Source: Gymnothorax reevesii (lineage: Eukaryota; Chordata; Actinopteri; Anguilliformes; Muraenidae). From it: a stretch of DNA of 64,000 bases. How positions within the stretch are numbered: position 1 is the stretch's first letter; every line of letters starts with the position of its first letter. The position numbers were made by a program, and so were the translations under genes. Positions 34,131-46,187 of the stretch are shown here, piece by piece. The stretch lies in the NCBI GenBank assembly GCA_029721435.1, contig CM056574.1, positions 7,706,001-7,770,000 on the forward strand, given 5' to 3'. A model generated the notes under the pieces. It was given only the letters and a program-made list of their open reading frames with translations. It was not told the origin of the DNA and did not search any database.

Positions 34131-35237
34131 GTAGATTCTGGCATTGCTGCGCTAATCTTCCCAGATGGTAAATTATCCGGTGATAATTCACCCATGACAG
34201 TGCGCGTGCACAATCGGGCCATAATTCACCTATCCCAGCGAGTACACTGTCGGTAAGAGCAGATTATGTTTTCTCATGATATCGCCAACTACTCTCCCGA
34301 AGTACAAAAATTTAACTTTCAAAACCAGAGGGTTCAAATCCAATTAAAAATAAACATAAAAAATAAATACATTTTTCCCTGGCGTGAAAACACAATTACA
34401 ATAATTATGTATGAAAGAATTAAGTTAGCGAGGAAAAGGCCTAAATTCTCTGTCACTGGAGGCTCCAGTGAATTGAAGTGTTCACATTTTCTGCTCACAT
34501 GCTTGAGCGAGTAAAACAGTTTAAAAGAGAACGGATAGAGAACATGCAGTTTGTGAAAGCTCAGATAGAGTTTAATTAATATTGTGTCGCAATTGGCGAA
34601 TCAACTCCTTAAGGTATTTTCACATTCAAAAATCTTAATTTACAGGTGAAACAAAAGATTAGAACGAACAAATGGAGCTTCCGTATCAAACCGATGAGTA
34701 TCATTTCTGATGTGCGCATTTTATCTTAATCTGTTGTGCAAATATCCTGAATTTCATTATAAAGAAAATGCACAAAATGACTGTTGTTCGGCGAAGATAA
34801 GATGTATGGATAAATATGATTAATTAGCGTGTACTTCAGCGCCTGCGACCGCAGTCTCGGGACATTTCAGCCCTCTCCACTCGATAAACCTGACGGGACA
34901 GATTTGGACACGCTGGCACCCGACTGCATGGAACACGTCCAGACGAACAACCCACAATCCACCAGTGGCAGTGTACTGCACTCTAAACAAATTATATAAT
35001 TATATATATTTACGGGCCGCAGCACTAAAATGCGAGATTAAGCCATTAAAAAATGAGATGGCGTCTCACGTGCGCTGAGTGATGACTGCTGCGCGATGGC
35101 TGCTGCGCGATGGCTGCTCACTCCATATAAAGCCTGCACTGCTCCGACAGACGCACTGAATTCTTTATGAGGTCATGCAAGCACCGCGAGCAGTGTAAGC
35201 ACCACACATTACACATGCATATCCTACATCAAACTAC
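34131..35237. other. AT-rich non-coding stretch
   Basis: Unique. A 14-bp phrase GCTGCGCGATGGCT is tandemly repeated at 35088-35115. An 82-aa frame at 34266-34514 just downstream of the promoter-like block has no known domain. Confidence 0.5.
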
Positions 35238-35241
35238 TTAA

Positions 35242-35428
35242 CCCCTTTACGCAGATATTGACGTCGGCGTCCGTAAATTCCGAAACCTAGTTCCTAAATA
35301 ATTCTGTAATTGAATTTCCAAACGTCTTGCTTCACTGGAATAATTTTTCAGTTTTTCTGTGGCACAAATACTGAGTTAAAATGCATAACAGGAAAAAATT
35401 GACATTATTTGTATTCTGCACAAAGCGG
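35242..35428. mobile_element. piggyBac-type MITE, 187 bp
   Basis: TTAA on both sides (35238-35241 and 35429-35432). Inverted ends: left CCCCTTTACGCAG, right (reverse complement) CCGCTTTGTGCAG. The interior is AT-rich and non-coding. It is a different family from the 22.8-kb and 46-kb copies. Confidence 0.78.
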
Positions 35429-35432
35429 TTAA

Positions 35433-35959
35433 GCGAAAGTGTTCAGCCACTTGAATAAATGACGTGTTGTCTTTATTTTAAATTCTATTTTTAAGTCTTT
35501 TCTCTCTCAGGTCAAGTGGCGTGTGTTTGTTCGCCACAACAAGAAGCACATTCTGTATTATTCATTATTATTTTCACAGTGAAAAGCATATAGTGCCGTA
35601 AGTACACATGCATATGGCATCACATACATACACACATACATCATGGCATTAATCTGTTGATGGTTTACAGGCTTAAAATCATAGTGATGTCACTTCAACG
35701 TAACCAGTGTACTAAAGTGCACAGCCCTGCAGACATAATGACAGAAAACAAATAAAGTATACATGTGAATGACACAATGATAGTCGCTATAATAACAATA
35801 ACAATAGTTACAAACTGGGAAGGGGGGGGGGGGGCAACTGCGGGATAGGAGACGAGTCATTAGGATGCATTTATCATGAGGAGGAAGAGAAGGAGGATTG
35901 TATAATCTGCTGGACCCAATAATTTGCTCACTAATGTCTCCGCTCATCGGACAAGACAC
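35433..35959. other. Non-coding stretch with a G run
   Basis: G run at about 35822-35834. No gene seen. Confidence 0.55.
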
Positions 35960-36550
35960 CAGAGAGGATTTCTAGAATTTAGGATAAGAGGTAAGGCCAA
36001 GACCGTTAGAGTATCCCCTTCGAATGAGACAATCCAGCCCCAACTGAGACAAGACTAGGAACTTATATACACAGGAAAATGAAACAGAGCAAAGGGGCTG
36101 ATTACAATAAAACAATAGGGGAGTTAACGAGACAATCGATTAATTAACAACAAAACTCACTTAGACTGTTGGAACGGGGAATAAAACAAATAGGCAGACA
36201 CAAAGGTTGTAATCATAATAATAATAATATAGTGAATCAAAATGCGTATAGGCTTTCTCCAGCTGTGACAATAAGACCTACCGAAGACTTGACATTAACT
36301 AGATCCATCTCCTTGCCTCTGATTGGCCCTATTTTGCAACACGCCATCTTACCTGATGGTTAAAGGCAGGTTAATGCTGTGTATCCGACTAGACTTGAAC
36401 TCTGCTTTGTTATTTCTGATTGGCGCAAGAACGATACTTTGTTCTGAAGTCTTTGTGTAATGATGAATAAAAAAAATTGGAGAGCGCATCTTCATCTTAT
36501 TTTAAAATCCTCACCCGCCCACGTAAGGGTAGACCGTAATATATCACACC
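35960..36550 (-). mobile_element. LTR-like segment on the minus strand, tentative
   Basis: Read on the minus strand it begins TGTGATATATTACGG (about 36535-36549) and has GTGTATATAAGTTCC (about 36065-36079) as a TATA box some 470 bp in, followed by a CTAGTCTTGTCTCAG leader. This is the layout of an LTR U3/R. No second copy, primer-binding site or pol frame was found. Confidence 0.3.
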
Positions 36551-37142
36551 ATCGCGCTCCATTCCGCCGCAAGAAAAGGCCCTGATGTGAAATTATCGAG
36601 TGAGCTTCCTGTGCGCCGAGCGGAGAGCCAGTTTTAGGTCTGGGATTTGACTGCACTGGCACGCTTGCCGAGACAAAGCTCAGTCAACTCGCGAAACTTC
36701 TCGAATGTGAAATTTAATTTGAGGGAAGCTTTGCATATCTCTGAGAGAGCAGTTTTCCATCGCTGAGTTATAAGCCCCGCATTGTAAGTCCTCTGTACTC
36801 AAATTCCCACACAAATTAAAAGCCTGTTAGCCGCAAGAACGGCGAAGCATGAATCAATGTGCAAGATAGTGCGGGGAGACATGAAGGAGAATATCACTTC
36901 ATCCCAGAAGACCGTGCAGCCCTGCTAGGGCACTGAGTTACACAGGGCTTCACTTAATCTATTTTTCTCATTCCACTCTGTATTCCCCACACTGAACACA
37001 GCTAAACTGCCTTAGTCCACGGCAGCAACCTGCTGCTATCAACCCAGGGCACAGCTAATCACGCACTGCCCACACCTTCACAGAATAATGCAGTCAGTAT
37101 GTTATTTCACTGTGTAGTGCCATGCACCTAGCTGACCAGTAG
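36551..37142. other. Non-coding stretch, candidate conserved element
   Basis: From about 36560 to 36900 the sequence is unique and balanced, with AAATTTAATTTGAGG and CAAATTAAAAGCC words. No exon recognised. Confidence 0.4.
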
Positions 37143-37161
37143 TGGCCACTAGAGAGCAGTG
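37143..37161 (+). promoter_or_regulatory. Candidate CTCF-binding site
   Basis: TGGCCACTAGAGAGCAGTG matches the CTCF core CCACTAG(G/A)GGGCAGTG apart from one A in the G run. Forward orientation. Confidence 0.45.
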
Positions 37162-37359
37162 AGAGCAACAAATTACTGTCAGTGAGGCTGAGCTGATTGG
37201 TGCCTCGTCCATGCGGACCTCAGGCTGTAGCCAGTACTGACGCTGCAGGGATTCGACCGCAGGGCAACCAGACGAACACCTCAGCAGTTCTTTGCTCTGA
37301 GACCCCCTTCAGCTCATCTCTGAAAGTATTCACGTCCACACTTGTTCCTGCTGCCACTG

Positions 37360-37520
37360 CACCAACAGGATCACCGAATCTGGTCCTCAAATCCAAACCC
37401 AGCCCAGTATTGGCTCTCTCCCGCATATTAGTCATTAAAATGAACAATCAGTGCTTCTGATTGGGCAGATTGTCTTTACTTCTGACGCCCGGGTAAAGGG
37501 AAGGTGGGAACCAGCTGTAC
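37360..37520 (+). repeat. Dispersed repeat 2, copy A
   Basis: AATCTGGTCCTCAAATCCAA...CCCAGCCCAG and TGACGCCCGGGTAAAGGGAAGG correspond to 42895-43020 (AATCTGGACCTCCAATCCAA...TCCAGCCCAG and TGACTCCCAGGCAAAGAGAGGG). Both are followed by ...AACCAGCTG / AAGCCAGCGG. Same orientation. Non-coding. Confidence 0.7.
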
Positions 37521-37774
37521 TCAGGCCAGGATGACCGTGGAATGATGATCTCTGCCCCACAGAGACTGCCCTCGTGATACTGTCCCGCTTACACTGGCAT
37601 GCGCTCCTAATCTCACTCATCATTTGTGCGCAGCTTTATGTCAGATTCAGTCAACACGTGCCGCTATTGTTTTCAGGATTTAATGAACATTTCGCCTCTT
37701 CCATAATGCACCCTGTAAGATTGACTGAGAGCAAACGACCGCATTGAGTTTAAGATGCAGAGAAGCATATGCAC

Positions 37775-38165
37775 TGCTGGCTGAGCGTACACCGAAACAG
37801 TGCACGCTCTGCTTCCTGGCTTAAAGTGCATACTTAAACAGCGCATGCCCTGCTGCCTGGCTTTGAGTGCATATTCAAAAAGTGCATGCCCAACTTCCTG
37901 CTTTTTTTAGTAGACTTCCATTCAATGTCACTGACAGTTCATTAGACTAAGCCAGAGTGAAGACCCGCGTCCCAATACCCTGCCCTATACTACAACTCTG
38001 AGTGTTTATACTGAGTGTATATATAACCCCTAAATCTCCCGTAGCCTTGCTCTTATCATATATGTATCGTGCTCATGCCCTCAGTCTATCTTTCAGTGAA
38101 TATTCTTAATGTATACAACCACATAACGAGCGCATGCCCCGCAGCCAAGTTTTGAGTGCATATGC
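37775..38165. repeat. Degenerate ~53-bp repeats
   Basis: CAGTGCACGCTCTGCTTCCTGGCTT, CAGCGCATGCCCTGCTGCCTGGCTTTGAGTGCATA and AAGTGCATGCCCAACTTCCTG lie about 53 bp apart. A further relative, GAGCGCATGCCCCGCAGCC...TTTTGAGTGCATA, is at about 38127-38162. Old and interrupted. Confidence 0.6.
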
Positions 38166-38795
38166 TGGGTTTATGTATGACCCTGTGCATTCCCTGCAGT
38201 CAACCTCTGGATATATTTCGGCAGTACACTCTAGTATCCTGTCCCAACAGCCTGAGAGAGAGGGAGGCAGACACACACAGGATTCGGTTCGTAGGTTTTC
38301 TCGGCTGCCTGATTTCCATGGTTCACGAACATGCAATTTCCCCCAGGAGCCCCAGTGTGTAATATGATGCCCAACTGAAGCGGCACTTCGACTCTAATGG
38401 CGCATCAACGAGGCTGCCCTCCATCAGGGAACGACACCAATCTAAGATTTCAGTGCTCTCTTATTGCTTAATTAGCCTTTAGCAACCCCGCATAAAGTTT
38501 TTACAGGTACACGCGCTACCATTAGCACTACTACTCTATACCATTTCGGTGGATTCCTGGTTAATCTAGCATGCATATAACAAACAAGCTATGCATATAT
38601 CTGAGAGATAATACTGTGATTGGTAACACAATGGTTGTGGTATCTGTCTTTCTCAAAAATAATAGGCCTGGGTGCCACGTACACCTTAAACCCTCATGGC
38701 GTGGTGAACTCAAATGTTTTGTGGAAACCTATTAACTCAAAAAAATTGTGTAGGTCAACTTAATTGAATTGTGTGGAAGGAACTTAAAGAAAACT
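38166..38795. other. Non-coding stretch
   Basis: No gene, transposon end or array recognised. Confidence 0.5.
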
Positions 38796-39077
38796 AAAGG
38801 CACTCCTGGAGTGCAAACCTCCACCAAGGCAGCATGGCCCAAATCTTGCTGAGTGGGAGCAAAGTTAGGTTTTTGCGTGTCATACGATTTCAAGATGGCT
38901 GCTGTGGCGGCCATATTGTTTGACTGATTGCAGCGAAAATCGATAGGGTCCCTCCCTGATGTAATAGTGACCCACCCACAGAATTTCAGAGACATCCGTT
39001 TTGGGTTATCTAGTTCACAAACAAACAAACGGCACCGATCACACAACCTCCTGCCAACATTGTTTGGCAGAGGTAAT
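38796..39077. mobile_element. Probable non-autonomous interspersed element
   Basis: The ends are weakly inverted (ACCTCCACCAAGG near 38817 against reversed ACCTCTGCCAAAC near 39062-39073), with a TTTCAAGATGGCTGC...GCGGCCATATTG core. This is a composition I associate with abundant fish repeats. Boundaries and class are uncertain. Confidence 0.4.
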
Positions 39078-39312
39078 AAGGTGAAGTTATTTTCTGCATG
39101 TTTTTAAGTGCTGTGAACACAAGATCGTTCAGTTGGCATTCTCTTTTCTTTTCTTTTTTTTTGAGATAATCGGTTTCCACAAAACACGTGAATTCACCAC
39201 TCTTGTCAGGGATTACAGTGGCTATCGTCTGCCGTTGGTGAGGTTTGGGAAGCTCATGATTGGTTGGTTAAAGGCACAGAGACAGGAGGAGGATGTGTCT
39301 GGCTGGTACAGA

Positions 39313-39699
39313 ACCCAGATAGCATACAGATGTGGGCCACATCAGGCAACGATCCGGCACTTATGGCATTCTTCTGGCCCGGACGAAATAGATGTGAGCC
39401 TAAAGTGGCCCATGTGGTAAATGCTGAATTTGTCCCAAATATCACAAAACAAATATGGCCCACAATAGCAAATATTTGGCAGAGTGACAATTGTCAGTCT
39501 GTAAGTTAACCAAAACTGGCCCACATTTACGGCATCATTTGTCCATTGCTGACGTCTTGCATTGTGATGGTTTAGTTGTGGCCAAGTTCTGGCAAACGGG
39601 AGCGGAGCGCCCAAGTGCCATCATTCCTTGCGGTATGTGGGCCGAATAAACGTGTCAGGTGTGGGCCGGATATGGACCAGAAGAATTTTGCTATCTAGA
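39313..39699. mobile_element. MITE with short inverted ends
   Basis: Left CCCAGATAGCA and right TGCTATCTAGA are inverted over about 9 bp. The interior repeatedly carries GTGGGCCACAT, TGGCCCATGTGG, ATGGCCCACA, ACTGGCCCACAT and TATGTGGGCCG in both orientations, a subterminal-repeat style of DNA transposon. The target duplication is unclear. Confidence 0.5.
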
Positions 39700-40160
39700 T
39701 ACTCTTTATGTGAAACTCGCAGAAGCTACAGTTTAATCTGATGAGTCCGGTCATCTTCAGTGCTGACAGGTGTGACCTCTGAGATCGAGGCAATTACACG
39801 TCTGCCGGAGAAACCCTAATTATGCTCGTTAACTGACTTCTCTTCTCTTCACATCGCATTTAACTGTGTCACATTACGTCAATTCAAAGTGGAGGAAAGG
39901 ATCAAAGGGCTGGTACATTGTTTAAATGAACTACTGTTGGAAAAAATAATTAAATAAATACATTTTTAACAATAATAACAAAAACAACAACAGCAACAAC
40001 AATAATAATAATAATAATAATAGTAATAATAATAATAATAACAATAATAATAATAGAGCGTCCAGCGTTTGATTTCTGTTTCATCAAGTCTTCCCCTCTC
40101 TAAAGGGTCCTAATTGAAAATAAGTCTGTCACAAGCGTTTTACTCAAATGAATGAGATTT

Positions 40161-40202
<42 letters not shown>

Positions 40203-41696
40203 AAGACTAGATACAATCTCATTCGAGGTCACCATGTGCACAGCGAGTGACATTGTCTTATGTCAAAAGCAAATCTCGGCAAATGGAGTCAACTCGCCTC
40301 ATCTCGTGAGCAGTATTTCCATTTTAATTTTAAATATTAGACTTGTAGAGTTCGACTCATTTCATGCTTTTTTATCTTGTATTTCCAGCGATTGGTTCTT
40401 TTCTCCATCCAAGGGCACGATTCTCGCAGTCAGTTTCGATGAAACCCAGGCTTTCGGATGACTACGGACTCATTAATGCAAATCACAGCGACTAAAACCC
40501 GCAGCCCAGCATCCGACAAACAGCCACGGGTGTAGATTTGCATTAATGTGTTTACATTCGCCCGAGTGGCTTGATTTTAAATAAAAAATAATTGATTTGA
40601 GCTAGCAGAACAGGCATCTGCTCCATTCAGATGGAGGTCCTTGGATCTAGAGCCAGCTACCCTTAAGGAAACGGATTCGGTTCCTTCGAAGTGATGAACT
40701 GAATTTATCAAAACGAACAAACATTGAGATGTTCTTCACTGATAAGTCTCTCTGTTACATTTACGCATGTACGGTTCCCCCCGTCGGCGAGTACTATTTA
40801 AAACATTCGTCATGATTCGAATGAGCTGATTTCCAGATGCTAGGCAGGAGGAGGAGTTAAATTAAATACGATTTTTTTTTTTTGTTTGTTTGTTTTTTGT
40901 TTTGTGCTTGGCTGGTTACCTGGGTGCCACAGTAGTGCATCACACGTCCAATTCACCATCTAAATGTCAGGAACCACCCGCTCACTGACTCCCATAATAA
41001 ACGACTCCAACTGTATTCATACTGAAACCAGCGCATATTGGGGTTTTCAAAACAAAAGGGCTTAGTATTGATCGTCATTTGTTTCATTTTCATTTAAAAC
41101 GAAGCAGCACAACAGAAAATCAATGCCTCTATGAAGCCTTTGTCGCAGGTGATGTTGGAGAGCCGCACGGAGGCCGGGGAAGGATTTCTGTGGGACGCAC
41201 ACTGGCTGGGGACGTTTAAATTAGTATTGATCCCTCCCCCGCCCCCAACACGCTCAAGTGTAGAGTGACGAGCCAGAACACCCCTCTTCGCACCCCTCTT
41301 TTTTTTTTTACCGTAAAATATAGTGTCATTTTTTATCGCTTGTTGCTGTAATAAATCTAGCGAACGGTCTTCAAATCCAAATCTTTCATCGCTGTTCACT
41401 ACTAGAGCGGCGCGTTTGGTTACGCAGTCAATAAGCGTGTGTCTGAGCGTCATGTCGGAATTCAGTGTGACATGAGGAATGTCAAATCGCTCAAACTAAA
41501 GCCATTTTGGTTGGACAAATAGACTTTGTGTCTTAGTGCCTAATTCAATTAATGAGCTTACCTAATCAACACGGACTAATATTTGTATTTTTCAATCAAT
41601 TTCTGGCTTATGATTTATGCATTTTTAGCACTTCAGGCTGCCACAGCGCTCCGAACCGGCCGTCCCTTGCTATTTTTTCTGCGGGGGGGGGGGTTC
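39700..41696. other. Non-coding stretch with (AAT)n and (CT)n microsatellites
   Basis: AAC/AAT microsatellite at about 39968-40054 and a pure CT run at 40165-40197. T-rich tract at 40871-40900. G run at about 41682-41692. The rest is unique with no recognised exon. Confidence 0.6.
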
Positions 41697-42015
41697 AGCA
41701 TGCTGGACAACATTATTGCCCAAGAGTCAAGAATGATGTTATAAGCCAGGAGACTAGCAGCGCTAGCAGCCCACTATATAACTTTGTTATACTGGTGAAA
41801 TGCTGGATGACATCTTTGGTCAGGTGTCTACTAGCGAGCTGAATGACATCATCAGCCAGGTGGCTAACGGCGCACTGGATGGCTTTATTTGCTGAATGAC
41901 ACTATTACTGTAGCCCAGTGGCTCATTGCATGCTGGATCTCATCATTAGCTCCGCGGTGAATGTTAGACTGGATGACATTGACAGCCTGGTGGCTAACGG
42001 TACAGAAAGCTGAAG
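41697..42015. repeat. Ancient degenerate minisatellite, ~40-bp unit
   Basis: Variants of GCTGGATGACATCATTAGCCAGGTGGCTAACGGCG, in parts, recur: CTGGACAACATTATTGCCC, CTGGATGACATCTTTGGTCAGGTGTCTA, CTGAATGACATCATCAGCCAGGTGGCTAACGG, CTGAATGACACTATTACTGTAGCCCAGTGGCT, CTGGATCTCATCATTAGC and CTGGATGACATTGACAGCCTGGTGGCTAACGG. Spacing is 35-45 bp and divergence is high. Confidence 0.75.
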
Positions 42016-42569
42016 GACGGTGCGCTCGGTGTCTGCAGGCAGAGAGAGATCGGCTTCCGCTGAATGATTATCTCTCGGCAGTGTGCTGTTGTTGCAGGAG
42101 CTTTTTGTCACATTTCTGGCCTGAGGATTCGAAGGCCTGTCATATCTCCCCTGTGATGTCATCGCGCGCGTGACACGCCGGCCGGACAGTGCTGGCATTT
42201 CCCGCGGGGTTCGGATCGTACATCTCCCACAGTCTGACAGGAGGGAGCTTATAATCTCCGCCTCTCACCGGACCGCAATTTATTACACTGCCACGAAAGC
42301 GCAGCCCCACAGAAACCAGGACAGACGGCACATCCGGTACACAGACGTGACTGACACGAGAGGTGGCAGAAGTACAACAACAGCAGCAACAGTCTGTCCT
42401 GATCTCACGGCGTCAAAAATTGGCACTCCTCTCTCATACTATCCATCGCGCGCATTCTCTCTCTCTTTAACTCTCACTCTGAGTCACTCTTCCTGTCTTT
42501 CTCTTGCTTGTGCTCTCTCTAACTCTTAACATCTGACTCTCCATTCCCATCTCATATATTTCACCTTGG
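42016..42569. other. Non-coding stretch, locally CpG-rich
   Basis: 42160-42330 has a cluster of CpGs (ATCGCGCGCGTGACACGCCGG). Several CT-rich patches lie at 42440-42535. No exon recognised. Confidence 0.5.
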
Positions 42570-42905
42570 CTGCATCTGAATTCTCCGTAGGGCGAGGAAC
42601 CTTCCTCGGCATGAAATAGTTTGGGCTGGTAGCCATGACAGGCAGTGGCCGAATCGTCTTTTTCACGCAGGAAATGAGGCAATCAGCTCCTTGGTTGCTT
42701 CCTTCCAGCAAAGACACACAAGACCAACCTTGGAAGAAAGGAAAGATAGAATATGGACCATAATTCTTTGCAGCTGTGGTGGCGATTGTAAATGTCGTTT
42801 GGTCTCAAAGTTCCCCAATATATTGTGCGGCTCATCTTCGCCGTTGAGTACATGAGGTACTGAAGGAAAGGACATCTGATTTTTCTCAAACATGCCCAAG
42901 GGGTC
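42570..42905 (+). repeat. Dispersed repeat, copy B
   Basis: Homologous to 11484-11860 in the same orientation: GGCTGCATCTGAATTCT, AATATGGACCATAATTCTTT, GCAGCTGTGGTGGCGATTGT and GGAAAGGACATCTGATTTTT are the diagnostic shared phrases. Non-coding. Confidence 0.75.
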
Positions 42906-43060
42906 CTCAAATCTGGACCTCCAATCCAAATCCAGCCCAGGTTTTCTGTTGTCCCAGACAGATTGTCCAGACTGTGTTAACACCTGACTCCCAGGCAAAG
43001 AGAGGGGGGGAAGCCAGCGGCTCTCGGACCTCGTAGGGTGTGATTTGAGGACCATTGAAG
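42895..43060 (+). repeat. Dispersed repeat 2, copy B
   Basis: Homologous to 37360-37520. It directly follows dispersed repeat copy B, so the two may be parts of one larger composite element here. Confidence 0.65.
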
Positions 43061-44247
43061 TGTCTCTGTAACTTTCTTTCGACCTGAGTGATGTTTTCTT
43101 GCGCGGTCAAGGAAACGAGGAGAGGGAGGAGGAAGGCAGCAGAGTTCCAACGCACCCCCCCTTCCTTTTCCCTTTCCATTCTCTCTCTCTCTCCTTCTCT
43201 CTCACCCTCTCTCTCCCCGTCAATCAAAAACACATTTAAAATTTCAATTTTTCTATTAAAGCCAGGAATCCTGCTGTACGCCCCACACAGTCCTGACCTT
43301 GTTTTTTTTCCTCTCCTTTCTCCTTCCTCTCACGGACGCTGGGAGCCCCTCTCATTTCCTCACTATTTCATACATTATTCATCGCCTCCTTTCCTTTTTA
43401 CCCGCAGGTTCTTCAGAGACAGTCGCCAACCACCCAAGGAGACGAGCGAAAATGAGGATGCCGTGTGCGGTTACAATCAGGGGGAGGCGCTGGTGCGCAC
43501 ACAGCCCAGTGCAGGTCCGGTAAATGACACAAAACAGGCAAGCGGACATTAGCACACATAGGCTTATCTGGCGGAAAGGTGAGAGGTAACGTCCCAGTCA
43601 CACACCCGCCCGCGCGGCAGGAGTTCCCGTATAGTTCACTTCTTGTCAGAGTCGGCTATTCGATTATGAAGCGCCGCTTCTTTGCTCCTTCAGTCAGTAA
43701 ATGTGACATCGCAATTTTGAATTCTGGATGCAGTGTTCTGATTCGGGTCAGTATCTATTCCCGACAGGGCCTGTCCACTGCCTTTGAACAAAATAAAATA
43801 AATAAATGAATGAATAAAAGATGAAAAACTGCAGACTCCTCACTTTACTCCCATACTGTGAGACTCCTGCTTCTCTGGAATGATTTTTTTTTTCTTCGTT
43901 TTTTTCCGGCTGGGTTTGAATCGACCCCATTCCAAATGATTAATTTGAAATCAAGCCATTGAATAATTATCATTTACATTGAATTATTTATCAGTCACAG
44001 ATAGGGATCAGCAAGTGCACTAGCAGCGAACTCTAACTCACCAAAGACAGTTTGTGAGAAAGCGGAATTCTCACACTGGCAAATTTGCTAAAGTTAAGGA
44101 TGAAATGTAAATTCAGGAAGGAACATTCTCTAAGATAGATAATGCTCCAAAAACATTGGTTCTGATTGGTTACCACAGATGTCATGTTTGCTCAACCAAT
44201 TGCAGGAGACGATAATTTTGCCATCAACACAGTGGAGCAATTTTTGG
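43061..44247. other. Non-coding stretch with CT-rich patches
   Basis: CT-rich tract at about 43179-43225. A 154-aa frame (43088-43552) is Ser/Pro/Leu-rich because of that tract and is not credible. The remainder is unique. Confidence 0.55.
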
Positions 44248-44311
44248 CACACACATGCACAAACGCGCAAACACACACCCACACACACACACACACACAC
44301 ATGCACAAACG

Positions 44312-44351
<40 letters not shown>
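44248..44351. repeat. (CA)n block with internal ACGCACGC/ATGCACAAACGC repeats
   Basis: Two CA runs separated by a repeated ATGCACAAACGC phrase (near 44254 and 44300). Confidence 0.96.
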
Positions 44352-44353
<2 letters not shown>

Positions 44354-44579
44354 TGAGGCTCCAATAAACAACTTATTTGATTGAAACACATTATTTCATG
44401 CATGGTTACAGGCAGTGCGCTAAATTTTACGGTCCAGAGATGAGTTAACCTTAGGGTTGTAAAGGGTGATAATGGGAATTATCATAATTACATAAACATG
44501 CTATTATGCAACAAGATGCAATAACCATTAGGGACTGTGAGTAGTTAAACATTCATAATACCAAAGTTACAATAACATA

Positions 44580-45443
44580 CACTACCGCTCAAAAGTTTGG
44601 GATCACTTGCAAATTTATTTGTTTTCCAAAGAAAAATACATTTTCATGCATTTCACAAACAATTAAAATTAATCAGATGATTTTCAAAGAATGATCTTCA
44701 TTTTTGCATAGAGGCCTATTATCAGCAGCTGTCAGTCCTCTGCATCAATCTCCTGGTATGGCTGCTAATCCAAGTTAAGCATTTTATAAGGCCAATTGAT
44801 AATTAGAAAACCCTTCTGTAAATGTGCTGCACAGCTATATAAGGGAGCGCAAAAGGGAGCATGGCATTCTTGAGGTTGGTTTAGGCCTTGAAGCATCAGC
44901 AGTTGTTTGTTTGTTTACAGGCTCAAAATGGCCAGAAAGAAACTTCCTTTAAGAACTTCCTTTAGAGACCCGTCAGGCTATTGTTGTGCTTAGAAAAGAA
45001 GGCTATTCAATGCGAGAAATTGAAAACTTAAAATCTCTTACCATGATGTCAACTACTCCCTTCAGAGAGCAGCACAAACTGGCACTAACAAGAACAGAAA
45101 AAAGGAGTGGGAGGCCCCGATGCACAACTGTGCAAGAAGACAAATATCTGAGAGTGTTGTTTAAGACAGAGACGCCTCACAGTTTGTCAACCAGCAGCTG
45201 CGCTAAATAGTTCCCGTCAAACACCAGTCTCAGTATCAACAGTGAAGGTGTTTTTTTTTTTTTTAATGAAGGCAAAGTTTGAAGTACATATTCATCATTT
45301 TCCATTAAAATCAATATTTCTAACTCAGACAATGTCTGCATGTTCTGTTCATTTGCTATATTTCCTATTCAGACTATTTGCATGTGTGTATTCATGGAAA
45401 ACCAGAAAATTTCTAAGTGATCCCAAACTTTTGAGCAGAAGTG
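44580..45443 (+). mobile_element. Internally deleted Tc1 element with transposase remnant
   Basis: An 864-bp element flanked by TA (44578-44579 and 45444-45445). Inverted ends: left CACTACCGCTCAAAAGTTTG then GGATCACTT, right (reverse complement) CACTTCTGCTCAAAAGTTTG then GGATCACTT. Inside, from about 44927, the start of a Tc1 transposase is seen: MARKKLPLR, then after frame breaks GYSMREI, SGRPRCTTVQEDKYLR. This is the N-terminal helix-turn-helix region only. The catalytic half is deleted, so the element depends on a related transposase. Stops and frameshifts show it has decayed. Confidence 0.9.
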
Positions 45444-45445
45444 TA

Positions 45446-45992
45446 TTTTAAAGAATGGCACAGGAATACATAAAGATCCATTGCCTGCCTGTTTAGAGTG
45501 TTGTCGCTCTGAAGTATTTTAGCCTGTGCACATTCCAGATGAGATTAATGGTAGAAGATTCTGGGCAGGTCATTGAATGTGTGAAGTCATTACCAGGAAA
45601 CTAATTCATCAAAGGAGGGAGATCATGTGAGAAAGGTCAGCACCAGAGGTCAAAGTGCCAGTGGCTCAAATAAAGGTTCTTCAAACCAAATGAGATCTGG
45701 CAGCCCCTTCCAGGGAAGACCGACACTAATTATGGCTGCAGTCGATTGACCCCAGTTAGCGGTGATGGAACTTTCGCTGTTGAGCCTCCCAAACAGCGAA
45801 TTATCTTCAGAACACAGAGAGTTTTCCCCAAAGTGCACGCAGGCTATTTCAGCAATTACAGCCGGAGAGGCGCCATTAAAACGCCAGGCGATAAACGGGG
45901 TTGTTCGGCAATCGCCAATTACTCGCTGGACACTTCCGGCAGTTTATTTTCCGGTCATTTCCATGTGAACACAGTTTAATAAGCAAAAGTTT
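45446..45992. other. Non-coding stretch
   Basis: Unique. 45740-45960 is balanced in composition without an exon signature. Confidence 0.5.
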
Positions 45993-45996
45993 TTAA

Positions 45997-46187
45997 CCCT
46001 TTCAGCGCCGCGGGCAACTATAGTTGCCCAATGATGTAAGATATCAAAATCAGCTCTGTTGAAAACCTATCATTTGGCAACTTGTTTAAAAGGAGCTCTT
46101 TTAAACAAGTTGCCACGAAATAGGTTTTCAACAGCTCAGGATGATTACATTTTTAATTCTTTGAAAATGTATTCAGTGCTCGAAGGG
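45997..46187. mobile_element. piggyBac-type MITE, 191 bp, with large hairpin
   Basis: Left flank TTAA (45993-45996); right flank TTAT (46188-46191), one base off. Ends: left CCCTTTCAGCGCC, right (reverse complement) CCCTTCGAGCACTG. Just inside the left end is a perfect 18-bp palindrome GGGCAACTATAGTTGCCC (46012-46029). The centre is a long hairpin: GTTGAAAACCTAT...GGCAACTTGTTTAAAA against its inverse up to ATAGGTTTTCAACAG. The right half matches the 22829-22941 MITE. Confidence 0.82.

Noticed and set aside
43088..43552. 154-aa frame as a secreted or signal-bearing protein
   Set aside because: Ser/Pro/Leu richness comes from CT-rich tracts; no conserved motif or gene structure around it.
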